Below, piece after piece: positions 15,369 to 25,118 of a DNA stretch of 64,000 bases. The DNA is from Glycocaulis sp050485565 (GTDB lineage Bacteria; Pseudomonadota; Alphaproteobacteria; Caulobacterales; Maricaulaceae): positions 124,001-188,000 of the forward strand of contig NZ_JBJHBQ010000002.1 in NCBI RefSeq assembly GCF_050485565.1. Reading direction: 5' to 3'. Under the pieces are notes generated by a model, which saw only the letters and a list, made by a program, of their open reading frames with translations, searched no databases and was not told the DNA's origin. The translations under genes and the position numbers were made by a program. How positions within the stretch are numbered: the first letter of the stretch is position 1; the number at the start of each line of letters is the position of its first letter.

Positions 15369-16129
15369 CCCGGCGCATCATTCCCTGCCTCGATGTGCGC
15401 GATGGCAAGGTGGTCAAGGGCGTGCGCTTCAAGGATCACGAGGTGGTCGGCGATATTGTAGATCTGGCAAGGCTTTACGCCAAGCAGGGGGCGGACGAGC
15501 TGGTCTTCTATGACATCTCGGCCAGCCCTGAGGGCCGGGAGGTGGAGCCCCTCTGGGTGGGCCGCGTGGCGCAGGTGATCGACATACCGTTCTGCGTGGC
15601 CGGCGGCATACGGTCAGTAGCGGCGGCCCGTGCGCGCCTGCATGCGGGGGCAGACAAGATATCCATCAACACCCCGGCCCTTGAAAACCCCAATCTGATC
15701 AATGCGCTGGCGGAAGAATTTGGCAGCCAGTGTGTGGTTGTCGGCATGGATAGCCGAAAAATTGGGGGGATAAACCGGCTCCACCAATATACCGGCGACC
15801 CGGACCGGACCCTGACCAGCGAACGCGACACGCTATCATGGATAAAAGAGGTGATAGAGCGCGGGGCGGGCGAGATCGTGCTCAATTGCATGGACCAGGA
15901 CGGCGTGCGCCAAGGCTATGATATTGAACAGCTAATTGCCGCCCGTGAGGTGTGTTCAGTACCCTTGATTGCGTCTGGCGGGGCGGGCGCGATGGACCAT
16001 TTCACGGACGCGTTCAAAAAGGCCAATGTTGACGGGGCGTTAGCGGCCAGCGTCTTCCACAAGGGCGTGATTTCCATCCCCGATCTGAAAGCCTATCTCG
16101 CACAATCCGGCATCGAGGTGCGCCCATGA
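15362..16129 (+). CDS. hisF: Imidazole glycerol phosphate synthase, cyclase subunit
   Basis: TIM-barrel cyclase of 255 residues that partners HisH. Catalytic Asp11 lies in IIPCLDVRDGKVVKG, and the second Asp in VVVGMDSRKI near residue 130. The phosphate-binding GGIRSVAAAR and IASGGAGAMDHF loops are present. The start codon lies inside the end of hisA, and the stop overlaps the start of hisIE (ATGA). Confidence 0.96.
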   Translation: MLARRIIPCLDVRDGKVVKGVRFKDHEVVGDIVDLARLYAKQGADELVFYDISASPEGREVEPLWVGRVAQVIDIPFCVAGGIRSVAAARARLHAGADKISINTPALENPNLINALAEEFGSQCVVVGMDSRKIGGINRLHQYTGDPDRTLTSERDTLSWIKEVIERGAGEIVLNCMDQDGVRQGYDIEQLIAAREVCSVPLIASGGAGAMDHFTDAFKKANVDGALAASVFHKGVISIPDLKAYLAQSGIEVRP

Positions 16130-16755
16130 GCGATGAACTCTCCCCGCTTTCTGCGGAGCAAATCGACTTTGAAAAGGGTGGCGGGCTGGTGCCTGCCATC
16201 GTCCAGCACGCCGCGACCGGCGAGGTGCTGATGCTGGGTTATATGAACGCCGAGGCGCTGGAGGTGACGCAAGCAAAGGGCCTCGTAACCTTCTGGTCGC
16301 GCTCGAAAAACCGGCTCTGGACCAAGGGCGAGACCTCCGGCGATGTGTTGCGCCTGGCTGGCCTCGCCGTTGATTGCGATCGTGACGCGCTGCTGGTGCA
16401 GGCGGTCCCCGAGGGGCCGACCTGTCACCTGGGCACGCGCTCCTGCTTTGGTGATTATCCCGGCCCGGCGCTGGCTTTCATCGGTGAGCTAACGGCAATC
16501 GTGGATAGAAGGGCGGATAGTTCGCCGGAGGAAAGCTATACCGCCCGGCTATTGGCCAAGGGAATCAATAAGGTAGCGCAAAAACTGGGGGAGGAGGGCG
16601 TCGAGACGGCGCTCGCTGGCGTTTGCGAGGATAACTCCGCCCTGACGGGCGAGGCGGCGGACCTGATTTTCCACCTCACTGTCCTTTTAAAAGCGCGCGG
16701 ACTATCCCTCACCGACGTCGCGGAGGAATTGAAGCGCCGCCACGAAAAGACGTGA
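16126..16755 (+). CDS. hisI: Bifunctional phosphoribosyl-AMP cyclohydrolase / phosphoribosyl-ATP pyrophosphatase
   Basis: HisI-HisE fusion of 209 residues covering steps two and three of the pathway. Residues about 10-115 form the cyclohydrolase domain with LMLGYMNAEAL, WSRSKNRLWTKGETSG and the zinc-ligand region DCDRDALLVQ and GPTCHLG. Residues about 120-209 form the pyrophosphatase domain with KVAQKLGEEGVETALA and a helical end. In many alphaproteobacteria HisI and HisE are separate genes, so the fused form is a useful lineage marker. It is the last gene of the operon. The convergent M14 peptidase gene ends 16 bp beyond its stop, and no terminator is visible between them. Confidence 0.95.
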   Translation: MSDELSPLSAEQIDFEKGGGLVPAIVQHAATGEVLMLGYMNAEALEVTQAKGLVTFWSRSKNRLWTKGETSGDVLRLAGLAVDCDRDALLVQAVPEGPTCHLGTRSCFGDYPGPALAFIGELTAIVDRRADSSPEESYTARLLAKGINKVAQKLGEEGVETALAGVCEDNSALTGEAADLIFHLTVLLKARGLSLTDVAEELKRRHEKT

Positions 16756-16771
16756 CGGCGCCTGCACTTGT

Positions 16772-19369
16772 CTACTCGGCGGTGGGCCTGCGCCGGGCCG
16801 GATTGCGGAATGTGTCCCCGAAGAAGACGGCATTTGTCAGTACGCGCGCCGAGCCGCGGAAATAGGCGCGGAAATAGGGATTGTCTGCAAACAGGATCAC
16901 CGCGCCGCGCCCGCGCCGCTCGGCATGCACCGCGCCAAGTCCTTGTAAGGCTTGGATGTTTGCTTGCGAGGTGTAGCCGGACAGCAGGCCATTTCGGCTA
17001 TAACGTACTGGAATCGCAAAGGGATTGTCGCCCGGCGCAAAGCCCCGCGTGCTTTGGCGTTGCACTGGCAGGCGGCTTGAGGTCAGCCCGTAGAGCAGCG
17101 GATGGGAGAGATCCACATCTGTGCCGAAGATAGCGCCGGAGATACGCTCCTCGGTATCCCACTGGGACAGGGTGTCATAGGCGAGGGCATTATTGCCCCC
17201 ATTGTCCCCGCTTCTCTCCGCCCAGCTGGCAGCCGTGAGGCTATTGCGGATGGCAAAATCGGCCCCGCCCTGAATGCCGATCAGCACGCCGCCGGCACGC
17301 GTCCATTGCCCCAGCCGTTCGGCGTCGGCCTCGTCAAGCCCGCCATAGCCACCGTTGGGCAGGATGATATGGGTGTAGCGGCTGAGATCAGCGCGGGCGA
17401 ACTCGCTGATATCAATCATGGAAACCGGCATGTTCAGTTCGTGGTCGAACAGGTGCCAGATTTCGCCGGTTGCGTTTACATCCTGCTCGCGCCCGGTGAG
17501 CAGCAATATCTCCGGACGGCGCACATTGCTCAGCGCAAAGCCGCCCAGATCAGAGCCCTGACGCGTCGCCCCGCTGGTGGCCGCGATCACGCGCACGCCG
17601 TCTCCGGCTGTCCTCTGGACAAGGGCGTGGACAGTATCGGGATCGACGTCCTGCTGGCGCACCTGAATGACCACCGAACCGCGCGGGACAGAGACCTCTC
17701 CATCCGCCGTAGCTACGGTGATGGCATCAGGCACCATGCGGGCGCGGATGCCTGCCTCCAGGAAGCGGTAGAGCGCGCGCGGCGCATAAAAGTTAGTCCA
17801 GTCAATGACATAGGCATAATCGGTGCGCTCAGGGGCCGGGACGGCCCGGTCAGCCGGAGTGACGCGCTCACCGGCGAGGTTCGGCGCAAAGAGTCCGGGG
17901 CGAACCGCAGCAAAATCAAGGCCATAGGCCAAGGGTTGGGTCCAGCCGGAGACATCGTAGAACTCGGTCATGTCGTCGACGATGCGGGTTTCGAACAGGG
18001 CTTCGACCACGCGGAACTCGCGCTGGCGGACCAGTACTACATAGCTGTTTGAGGGGTCGAAATCTGTATTGCTCAGCCGGGTGCGTTCTCTGAGGCGATG
18101 AACCTCGATGCCATGAACATCCAGCATATCGAGGAAATCATTGAGTCTTCCGCTATCGGCGGAGCTGAACACATAGGCTAGATTGGGCGCGGCGTTCGCC
18201 AGCCGGGCGCTCTCGCGATAGAAATCGCGCTGGAAGGATAGAAGCCGTTCGCGATTGGCAAGGCCGGCGCGGATCAGGGCCAGGCCGACACGGGCCTGCT
18301 GGCCTACCTTCTCGTCGTAACGCAATGTTCCAAATTCGGTTTCCTGAACGATGCCGCGCACCGAGCTCTGCTCGAACAGATAAGGCACCGAGCCGACCAG
18401 ACCGGGATAGCTGGAGCCATAGCCGAGATAGAAATCGTCGAAAAACTCCTCGCTGACATAGAGCGCGCCCTCGCTGTCCAGCTGCTCGCTAAGGAAGCTG
18501 TTCATGCGCTGGTTAAGTTCAAGTCCGGCCCTAGAAAGCAGAGGGTGCAGGCCGTCGGGCGGACCGGGAGAGAAGAAATAGGTGCTGTTCGGCCACATCT
18601 CATGGAAGTCCCCGGCTATATTGGGCATCCATTCACGCGTCGCGCGCACCAGCGCCACCGCTTCGGGCTGGGTTACGGGCAGCCATTGGCGGTTCAGGTC
18701 AAACCAGTAATGGTTCGTCCGCCCCCACGGCCATTCATTGAAGTGCTCGCGGTGCTGCGGATCGGCCACCGGCACCCGCGCCCGGTGCATATTGGTCCAG
18801 CTGGCAAAGCGCTCCGCGCCGTCCGGGTTGATCGGGCCGATCAGGTGGATCACGGAACGATCAAGCATATCAGTCACTTCCGCACCCTGTCCGGCGGCCA
18901 GGAAGTAGAGAAGCGGCATGATGACGTCGGAGGCCGAGGGCTCTGATCCGTGCACGCCATGCGTGAACTGGATCACCACCGGGTGGTCGTCCGGGATGGC
19001 GGCGGTGTTGCCGGCGGCGGAGATGGCGTGCTGGGCCTCGCGGATCTCGTCCAGCCGCGCGTGGTTCTCTGGTGACGTAATTGTGACCCGCATGATCGGG
19101 CGGCCGAAATGGGAGCGGCCGACACTGTCGACCGTCACCCGATCTGACGTGGAGGCTAGCGTCCGCATATAGGCGGCGATCATGTCGGGGGTGTAAATGA
19201 TCTCGCCAACGGCAAAACCAGTGACGTCTTCGGGCAAGGGGACTGCGCTGTCGTACTCGACATCCTGGCCTATAAGCTCAACTAACGCTCTGGGCTCATA
19301 GGCCAGAGCCTTGGCCGGCAACGCGAAAACAGCGACCAGGCCGACCAGGAGGCACCGGAAAAGACTCAT
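16772..19369 (-). CDS. Exported M14 family zinc metallopeptidase
   Basis: Large (865 residues) secreted carboxypeptidase-like enzyme. A signal peptide (LLVGLVAVFALPAKALA) follows Met at 19369. The M14 zinc site is readable: HGVHGSEP supplies His and Glu, and AGDFHEMW supplies the last His. GRSHFGRPIMRVTIT precedes the site. QETEFGTLRYDEK may supply the catalytic Glu. A long C-terminal region (about residues 400-865) has a glutamine-amidotransferase-like fold pattern (IILPNGGYGGLDEADAERLG). The start codon overlaps that of the divergent TonB receptor gene, suggesting shared control and a role in peptide degradation before uptake. Confidence 0.88.
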   Translation of the reverse strand: MSLFRCLLVGLVAVFALPAKALAYEPRALVELIGQDVEYDSAVPLPEDVTGFAVGEIIYTPDMIAAYMRTLASTSDRVTVDSVGRSHFGRPIMRVTITSPENHARLDEIREAQHAISAAGNTAAIPDDHPVVIQFTHGVHGSEPSASDVIMPLLYFLAAGQGAEVTDMLDRSVIHLIGPINPDGAERFASWTNMHRARVPVADPQHREHFNEWPWGRTNHYWFDLNRQWLPVTQPEAVALVRATREWMPNIAGDFHEMWPNSTYFFSPGPPDGLHPLLSRAGLELNQRMNSFLSEQLDSEGALYVSEEFFDDFYLGYGSSYPGLVGSVPYLFEQSSVRGIVQETEFGTLRYDEKVGQQARVGLALIRAGLANRERLLSFQRDFYRESARLANAAPNLAYVFSSADSGRLNDFLDMLDVHGIEVHRLRERTRLSNTDFDPSNSYVVLVRQREFRVVEALFETRIVDDMTEFYDVSGWTQPLAYGLDFAAVRPGLFAPNLAGERVTPADRAVPAPERTDYAYVIDWTNFYAPRALYRFLEAGIRARMVPDAITVATADGEVSVPRGSVVIQVRQQDVDPDTVHALVQRTAGDGVRVIAATSGATRQGSDLGGFALSNVRRPEILLLTGREQDVNATGEIWHLFDHELNMPVSMIDISEFARADLSRYTHIILPNGGYGGLDEADAERLGQWTRAGGVLIGIQGGADFAIRNSLTAASWAERSGDNGGNNALAYDTLSQWDTEERISGAIFGTDVDLSHPLLYGLTSSRLPVQRQSTRGFAPGDNPFAIPVRYSRNGLLSGYTSQANIQALQGLGAVHAERRGRGAVILFADNPYFRAYFRGSARVLTNAVFFGDTFRNPARRRPTAE

Positions 19370-21449
19370 GATTTCAACCCCCGAAAAAACTGGCGTAACC
19401 CTAGGCTGGCAAGGCCTTGCGTCAAGCGCGGCGCGCGCCTGTGCACTGGTGCTGGCCGCTGCCGGCGGCAGCGCGATGGCGCAGGATGTGCCGGGCAGGG
19501 TGGCAGACGAGGTGATCGTGGTCAGCGCCACGCGCAGTGCTCAGGTCCGCGACAGCTCGGCAGTGCCGGTGGCGGTGATCGATGCCGACACGATCCAGAC
19601 CGTGGGCGCCCAGCACGTGGCCGAACTGCTCAACCGCGCGCCGGGGGTTCATATCCATCGCGGCAATGGAGCAGAGCATCTCACCGCCATCCGCTCGCCA
19701 GTGTTGAGCGCTGGCGCGGGCGCGGGATCGTTTCTCTATCTTGAAGACGGGATTTCCCTGCGCGCGCCTGCCTTTGCCAATATTAACGGCCTGTTCGAGG
19801 CGGTAGACGAGCTGGCCGGACGGGTGGAGATCATTCGCGGGCCGGGCGGTGCGGTCTATGGTTCCAACGCGCTGCATGGCCTGGTCAATGTCATCACGCC
19901 GGACCCGGCCCTTGCCCCCCGCAGGGCGGAGCTGGAAGTGGGCAGCTATGGGCGCGTGCGCGTCACGGCAGAGGCCAGCGGCGCAACCCGCCTTGGCGAT
20001 GGCTATATCGGGCTTTCCGTGCGCTCTGAAGACGGGTGGCGGGACGATGCCTCCTTGTTGCGTGCCGGCCTTCAGACGCGTCTGGACTGGGGGCAGGGGC
20101 CGACGCGCTGGAGCGCGCGCGCCAGCATGATCCATCTGGAGCAGGAAACCGCGACCTTCGTGAACGGGTTTGAAGCCTATCGCGATGAAGCGCTGTCGCG
20201 GCGCAATTCAAACCCTGAAGCGTTCCGCGATGCGCGCGCTTTGCGGGTCAGCCTGCACGCCGATCACGCCATATCGGAGCTGTGGAGCCTTTCAGGGGCC
20301 GTCTATGCGCGCAGCAATGATATGGAGTTCCGGCTTCATTTCCTGCCCTCGCGCGCGCTGGAATTTACCGGCCATGACAGTATCGGAGCACAGTCCGCCC
20401 TGACGCGCCAGACATCGCAAGGCAGCCTGACCATCGGCGCGGATGGCGAGTGGACGCGCGGCTATCTGATCGAGGATCAGACCCTTCCGAGCTTCGGCGC
20501 GTTCCCGCAAGGCATCCATTACGATTATGACGTGGAGGCGCTGACCGGCGCGGTGTTCGCGATGGGCCGCCACGCCCTCACCGACGTGCTGGAGATTGAA
20601 GGTGGAGCGCGGCTGGAGACCACCCGGTTTGACTACACCAACAACACCGATGACGGCGCGATAGGGCGCTTCCTGCGTCTGCCGGACCGCTCCGACAGCT
20701 TCACGACTTTTGCGCCCCATGCGGGGCTTGTGTGGCGCTTTGCAGACAATTGGCGGGCGTTTGCGCGTGCCGCGCGCGGCGTGCGTGCACCGCAGACCGA
20801 CGAGCTCTACCGGCTTCAGCCCGGTCAGGAGATCGACAATATCGAACCCGAAGTGCTCGACAGCCTGGAGGCGGGCCTGCGCCTGTCGCATCCTGACGGT
20901 CTGGCGCTGGAGCTGACCGCCTTCACCATGATCAAGCGCAATGTGTTCTTCCGTGATGCGGACGGCCTCAATGTCACGGACGGGCGCACGACACATGAGG
21001 GTGTGGAGATTGAGGCCGTGTGGCCACTCACAGACCGGCTTACGCTTTCCGGCGCGCTCACTTGGGCCATTCACAATTACGATTTTGACCGCCCGGTGGG
21101 GCAGGCATTCGAGGTGATCGAGCGCGGCAACCGCGTGGATACCGCGCCGGAATGGCTGTGGAATCTGCGGGCGAACTGGCAACCGGTGGACGCGGTTCGC
21201 CTCGAAGCCGAATGGGTGCATGTGGGCGAGTATTTCGCCGATGCGGCCAATGATGCGGTCTATGCCGGTCACCATCTGGTCAATCTGCGCGGCGCGATGC
21301 AGGTGCGCGAGGGCGTGGAGCTCTTCACCTCGCTGCGCAACGCGGCCAATACACGCTATGCCGAGCGCGCCGACTTTGCCTTTGGCGGCTATCGCTATTT
21401 CCCCGGTGAGCCGCGTACCGTGTCGCTTGGCGTGCGGATAAGGGGATAG
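19368..21449 (+). CDS. TonB-dependent outer-membrane receptor
   Basis: About 693 residues. From ATG 19368 a signal peptide ends at GGSAMAQ. A plug domain follows (DEVIVVSATRSAQVRDSSAV as TonB-box-like start, then VAELLNRAPGVHIHRG and VEIIRGPGGAVYGSNALHG), then a beta-barrel with a C-terminal aromatic strand (RYFPGEPRTVSLGVRIRG). It fits the vitamin/siderophore receptor class, but no ligand can be named. The neighbouring secreted M14 peptidase suggests a peptide-derived substrate. The ATG shares bases with the start codon of that divergent gene. A modest GGAAAAG lies 5-11 nt upstream. Confidence 0.9.
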   Translation: MISTPEKTGVTLGWQGLASSAARACALVLAAAGGSAMAQDVPGRVADEVIVVSATRSAQVRDSSAVPVAVIDADTIQTVGAQHVAELLNRAPGVHIHRGNGAEHLTAIRSPVLSAGAGAGSFLYLEDGISLRAPAFANINGLFEAVDELAGRVEIIRGPGGAVYGSNALHGLVNVITPDPALAPRRAELEVGSYGRVRVTAEASGATRLGDGYIGLSVRSEDGWRDDASLLRAGLQTRLDWGQGPTRWSARASMIHLEQETATFVNGFEAYRDEALSRRNSNPEAFRDARALRVSLHADHAISELWSLSGAVYARSNDMEFRLHFLPSRALEFTGHDSIGAQSALTRQTSQGSLTIGADGEWTRGYLIEDQTLPSFGAFPQGIHYDYDVEALTGAVFAMGRHALTDVLEIEGGARLETTRFDYTNNTDDGAIGRFLRLPDRSDSFTTFAPHAGLVWRFADNWRAFARAARGVRAPQTDELYRLQPGQEIDNIEPEVLDSLEAGLRLSHPDGLALELTAFTMIKRNVFFRDADGLNVTDGRTTHEGVEIEAVWPLTDRLTLSGALTWAIHNYDFDRPVGQAFEVIERGNRVDTAPEWLWNLRANWQPVDAVRLEAEWVHVGEYFADAANDAVYAGHHLVNLRGAMQVREGVELFTSLRNAANTRYAERADFAFGGYRYFPGEPRTVSLGVRIRG

Positions 21450-21572
21450 CTTGCCAGTCCTCAATCTCGCGAGTTGCGGCGAGGTGAGCTACAACGCAGC
21501 CCGAACTTGCCCCGCCAGCCGGTCGCGGCTAGCAAGCGGGGCAGCGCAGATATTTTTCTGAAAGGAAATCCC

Positions 21573-23228
21573 ATGCCCCGTCAGACTGGTGCCCAGCACC
21601 TCGCCGATGCCTTGCTTGCCAATGGTGCCGATCTGGCCTTTGGCGTGCCGGGTGAGAGCTATCTGGCGCTGCTGGACGCCATTTACGACAAGGGCAAGGA
21701 TTTCCGCTTCATCACCTGCCGTCAGGAGGCGGGTGCGGCCAATATGGCGGAAGCCCATGGCAAGCTGACGGGGCGTCCCGGCATCTGCATGGTCACGCGC
21801 GGACCCGGCGCCACGCAAGCCAGCGTCGGTGTCCACACGGCGTTTCAGGACTCCACGCCGATGATCCTGCTCATCGGACAGGTGGCGCGCGACATGAAGG
21901 ATCGCGAAGCCTTTCAGGAAGTCGACTACACGCATTTCTTCCGCGATCAGTGCAAATGGGTGGCCGAGATAAACGATCCCGCCCGCGTGCCCGAATACAT
22001 GGCCAGAGCCTTCGCCACTGCGATGAATGGCCGTCCCGGCCCTGTGGTTCTGTCGCTGCCTGAAGACATGCTCACCGAGGTGGCCGACGCGCCGGCCATC
22101 CGCAGGGTGGAAACCGCTCATGCCGCGCCTGCGCCGGGCGATATCGCGAGGCTCGAAGCCCTGCTGGCAGAGGCGAAGCGTCCGTTCGTGATTTATGGCG
22201 GCACCAAGTGGAGCGGCGAGACGGTGGAGAAGGCGCGCCGCTTCGCCGAAAACAATGATCTGCCCGTGGCGTGCTCCTTCCGCTCCAAGGATCATTACAA
22301 CAATATGGGCCCGAACTATGCCGGTGATCTCGGCGTCGGGCCCAACCCGAAGCTTGTGGACCGGGTGAAGGGGGCAGACCTTCTGATCGTGTTCGGCCCG
22401 CGCCTCGGCGAGATGACGACCTCGGGCTATTCCATTCTAAAACCGCCCGTTCTGGAGGGCCAGACGCTGGTTCATATCCATCCCGGCGCGCAGGAGCTGG
22501 GCCGCGTTTACCAGCCTGATCTTGCCATTAACGCCACGGTGGCGGCTGCCGCTGACGCGCTCGCCCACATCAAGGTGGATTCCAGCGCCTGGGCCGGTGA
22601 GGCCGCTGCCGCACACGAGGAGTTTCTGGCTTTCTCCTCGGTCGTAGAGGTGAAGCGCGGCTTCAACCTCTCGAAAATGTTCTGCTGGCTGTCGGACAAT
22701 CTGCCCGAAAGCGCGATCCTCACCAATGGCGCAGGCAATTACGCCGCCTGGCTGCATCGCTTTTACCGCCACAAGCAATGCCGCACCCAGCTGGGGCCGA
22801 CCTCCGGCGCGATGGGCTATGGCGTGCCCGCGGGCATCGCAGCCAAGCTCGCCAAGCCGGACGCGCTGGTCGTCTCGGTTAATGGCGATGGCTGCTTCCT
22901 GATGTGTGGGCAGGAGCTGGCGACCGCCGCGCAGTACGGCGCGAATGTCATCTTCATCGTCGCCGATAATGGCGCCTATGGCACGATCCGCATGCATCAG
23001 GAACGCGAATATCCGGGCCGCGTCTCAGGAACCGAGCTGAAAAATCCGGACTTTGTGGCCTACGCCAAGAGCTTTGGCTGTGAAGGCATACGCGTGGAGT
23101 CGTTCGACAATTTCCCCGCCGCCTTCGAGCAGGCGAAAAATTGCGGCAAGCCGGCGCTTCTCCACCTGATCTGTGATGTGGAAGAGATCGCGCCGGGGCG
23201 GACTATTTCGGCTCTGAGGGGGAAGTAG
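21573..23228 (+). CDS. Thiamine diphosphate-dependent enzyme (acetolactate synthase-like)
   Basis: 551 residues with the three-domain layout of the ThDP decarboxylase family. The N-terminal PYR domain has the catalytic Glu in CRQEAGAANMAEAHGK. The central domain follows, and the C-terminal PP domain carries the cofactor motif VVSVNGDGCFLMCGQELATA continuing to DNGAYGTIR. The ATG at 21573 has AAAGGA 6 nt upstream. No small regulatory subunit gene is adjacent, so it may not be a canonical IlvB. Such lone paralogues include acetolactate synthases and 2-oxoacid decarboxylases, and the substrate is not assignable from sequence. Confidence 0.87.
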   Translation: MPRQTGAQHLADALLANGADLAFGVPGESYLALLDAIYDKGKDFRFITCRQEAGAANMAEAHGKLTGRPGICMVTRGPGATQASVGVHTAFQDSTPMILLIGQVARDMKDREAFQEVDYTHFFRDQCKWVAEINDPARVPEYMARAFATAMNGRPGPVVLSLPEDMLTEVADAPAIRRVETAHAAPAPGDIARLEALLAEAKRPFVIYGGTKWSGETVEKARRFAENNDLPVACSFRSKDHYNNMGPNYAGDLGVGPNPKLVDRVKGADLLIVFGPRLGEMTTSGYSILKPPVLEGQTLVHIHPGAQELGRVYQPDLAINATVAAAADALAHIKVDSSAWAGEAAAAHEEFLAFSSVVEVKRGFNLSKMFCWLSDNLPESAILTNGAGNYAAWLHRFYRHKQCRTQLGPTSGAMGYGVPAGIAAKLAKPDALVVSVNGDGCFLMCGQELATAAQYGANVIFIVADNGAYGTIRMHQEREYPGRVSGTELKNPDFVAYAKSFGCEGIRVESFDNFPAAFEQAKNCGKPALLHLICDVEEIAPGRTISALRGK

Positions 23229-23244
23229 GGGGATCTTACATAAG

Positions 23245-23444
23245 TGTCATGGCCCGGTTTATCCGGGCCACCCATGCCTGAGGGGTTGCTTTCCCCTCGC
23301 CCTTCGAGACGTTCGCTTCGCTCACCCTCAGGGTGAGGGAAAAGCACACCTAAGCCCTCATCCTAGCGGACGCAGTGGCGCTCGAAGGACGAGGGCGTAG
23401 TTTCTTTACAGGCATGGATCACCCGCATAATGCGGGTGATGACA
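23245..23444. repeat. Type A palindromic repeat (copy 3) with an internal insertion
   Basis: Bounded by TGTCAT and ATGACA, with a left hairpin (GGCCCGGTTTATCCGGGCC) and CCATGCCTG, and a right arm CAGGCATGG with the hairpin CACCCGCATAATGCGGGTG. The spacer is enlarged by about 90 bp holding another palindromic sequence (CCTCGCCCTTCGAGACG, CACCCTCAGGGTG and TCGAAGGACGAGGG). It lies between the ThDP enzyme gene and the DUF4169 gene. Confidence 0.82.
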
Positions 23445-23452
23445 GCGTATTC

Positions 23453-23626
23453 TTACTCCCGCTTCTTGCCGTCGAGATCGCGGGCGGCCTTGTCGGTCTC
23501 GGCCTTGCGTTTCAGCTTTTCCGCCTTCGTCTGGCCAAAGGCGGCGCGATTGGCGGCAGCGTCCTTGGCTGCCGCCGCTCTGGCCTTGCGCTTGCGCGCG
23601 GTACGAAGATTGACGATTTCGGCCAA
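23453..23626 (-). CDS. DUF4169 family small protein
   Basis: A 57-residue, highly charged protein in the same reading frame as fumC, beginning with TTG directly after the fumC TAA. Its start (AEIVNLRTARKRKARAAAAK) and the later AANRAAFGQTKAEKLKRKAE are the DUF4169 signature. This family of small basic alphaproteobacterial proteins has no known function and is usually found next to fumC. The zero-base spacing implies translational coupling or termination-reinitiation. No other start codon fits, because the fumC stop closes the frame upstream. Confidence 0.85.
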   Translation of the reverse strand: MAEIVNLRTARKRKARAAAAKDAAANRAAFGQTKAEKLKRKAETDKAARDLDGKKRE

Positions 23627-25018
23627 TTATTTCGGTCCGATCATCTGCTCGGGGCGCACCACCTCGTCAAATTCTTCCGAAGTGACAAAGCCGAGCCGGA
23701 TCGCTTCCTCGCGCAGGGTGGTGCCGTTCTTGTGCGCGGTCTTGGCGACCGTCGTCGCATTGTCATAGCCGATCTTCGGGGCCAGCGCCGTCACCAGCAT
23801 GAGCGAGCGCTCCATGATGTCGGCGATGCGCGCCTCATTGGCCTCGATGCCGACCACGCAGTTCTCGGTGAAGCTGATCGCCGCGTCGGCCAGCAGGCGC
23901 GTGGAGGTCAGCACGTTGTAGATCATCACCGGCTTGAACACGTTGAGCTGGAAATGGCCCTGGCTGCCGGCGAACGTGACGGCGGCGTTATTGCCCATGA
24001 CCTGCGTGCAGACCATGGTCATCGCCTCGCACTGGGTGGGGTTCACCTTGCCCGGCATGATGGACGAGCCCGGCTCGTTTTCAGGCAGGGACAGCTCGCC
24101 AATGCCGCAGCGCGGGCCGGAGCCCAGAAGCCGGATATCATTGGCAATCTTGAACAGCGATACGGCAAGCGAGTTCAGCGCGCCATGTGCCTCCACCAGC
24201 GCGTCCTTGGTGGCGAGCGCCTCGAACTTGTTGGGCGCCGTCACGAAGGGCAGGCCGGTCAGCTTGGCGACTTCCTCGGCAAACTTCACATCAAAGCCCG
24301 GCTTCGCGTTGAGGCCGGTGCCAACCGCCGTGCCGCCTTGCGCCAGCTCGTAAAGCGCGGGCAGGGCCGCTTCCACGCGGCGGATGCCGTTATCGACCAT
24401 CGCCACATAGGCGGAAAATTCCTGACCCAGCGTGATCGGCGTCGCGTCCATCAAATGCGTGCGGCCGATCTTGATGATGTCCTTGAAGGCATCCGACTTG
24501 GCTTTCAGCGCATCGCGCAGGGTTTTGAGGGCGGGCACGAGCGTTGAGTGCATTTCGCGCGCAGCGGCGATGTGGGTCGCCGTCGGGAACACGTCATTGG
24601 AGGACTGGGAGCGGTTCACATGGTCGTTGGGGTGGACCGGGTCTTTCGAGCCCATCTCCCCGCCCAGCATCTCGATCGCGCGGTTGGAGATCACCTCGTT
24701 GGAATTCATGTTTGACTGGGTGCCGGAACCGGTCTGCCAGACGACCAGCGGAAAATGATCGTCCAGCTTGCCTTCAGCCACTTCCAGCGCCGCCGCTGCA
24801 ATGGCGTTGCCGAGCTTGGGATCGATATTGTCCAGCGCCATGTTGGCCTTGGCGGCACAATGCTTGACCACGCCCAGCGCGCGCACCAGCGGGACCGGCA
24901 TGGTCTGGCCGCCAATCTTGAAATTGATCAGCGAGCGGGCGGTCTGCGCGCCGTAATACCTGTCGGCGGGAACCTGAAGCGGGCCAAAGGAGTCGGTCTC
25001 GGTGCGCATGGCAGACAT
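23627..25018 (-). CDS. fumC: Class II fumarate hydratase
   Basis: Oxygen-stable TCA-cycle enzyme of 463 residues that interconverts fumarate and malate. Family signatures are QTGSGTQSNMNSNEVISNRA, SSNDVFPTATHIAA, GRTHLMDATPITLGQE and the fumarase/aspartase loop GSSIMPGKVNPTQ. The start at ATG 25018, preceded by GAGGAA, gives the usual N-terminus (RTETDSFGPLQVPADRYYGA). It is followed without a gap by a DUF4169 gene on the same strand and is divergent from the RusA-like gene. Confidence 0.96.
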   Translation of the reverse strand: MSAMRTETDSFGPLQVPADRYYGAQTARSLINFKIGGQTMPVPLVRALGVVKHCAAKANMALDNIDPKLGNAIAAAALEVAEGKLDDHFPLVVWQTGSGTQSNMNSNEVISNRAIEMLGGEMGSKDPVHPNDHVNRSQSSNDVFPTATHIAAAREMHSTLVPALKTLRDALKAKSDAFKDIIKIGRTHLMDATPITLGQEFSAYVAMVDNGIRRVEAALPALYELAQGGTAVGTGLNAKPGFDVKFAEEVAKLTGLPFVTAPNKFEALATKDALVEAHGALNSLAVSLFKIANDIRLLGSGPRCGIGELSLPENEPGSSIMPGKVNPTQCEAMTMVCTQVMGNNAAVTFAGSQGHFQLNVFKPVMIYNVLTSTRLLADAAISFTENCVVGIEANEARIADIMERSLMLVTALAPKIGYDNATTVAKTAHKNGTTLREEAIRLGFVTSEEFDEVVRPEQMIGPK

Positions 25019-25118
25019 GGTGTTCCTCAGCGGGTCTGGTTTGCCTGTGCGCCTTGCCACAAGACCAAAGCGCGCAGACACTGGTGAATATATCGAATCG
25101 GGTGTGTAGCATCGGGCC

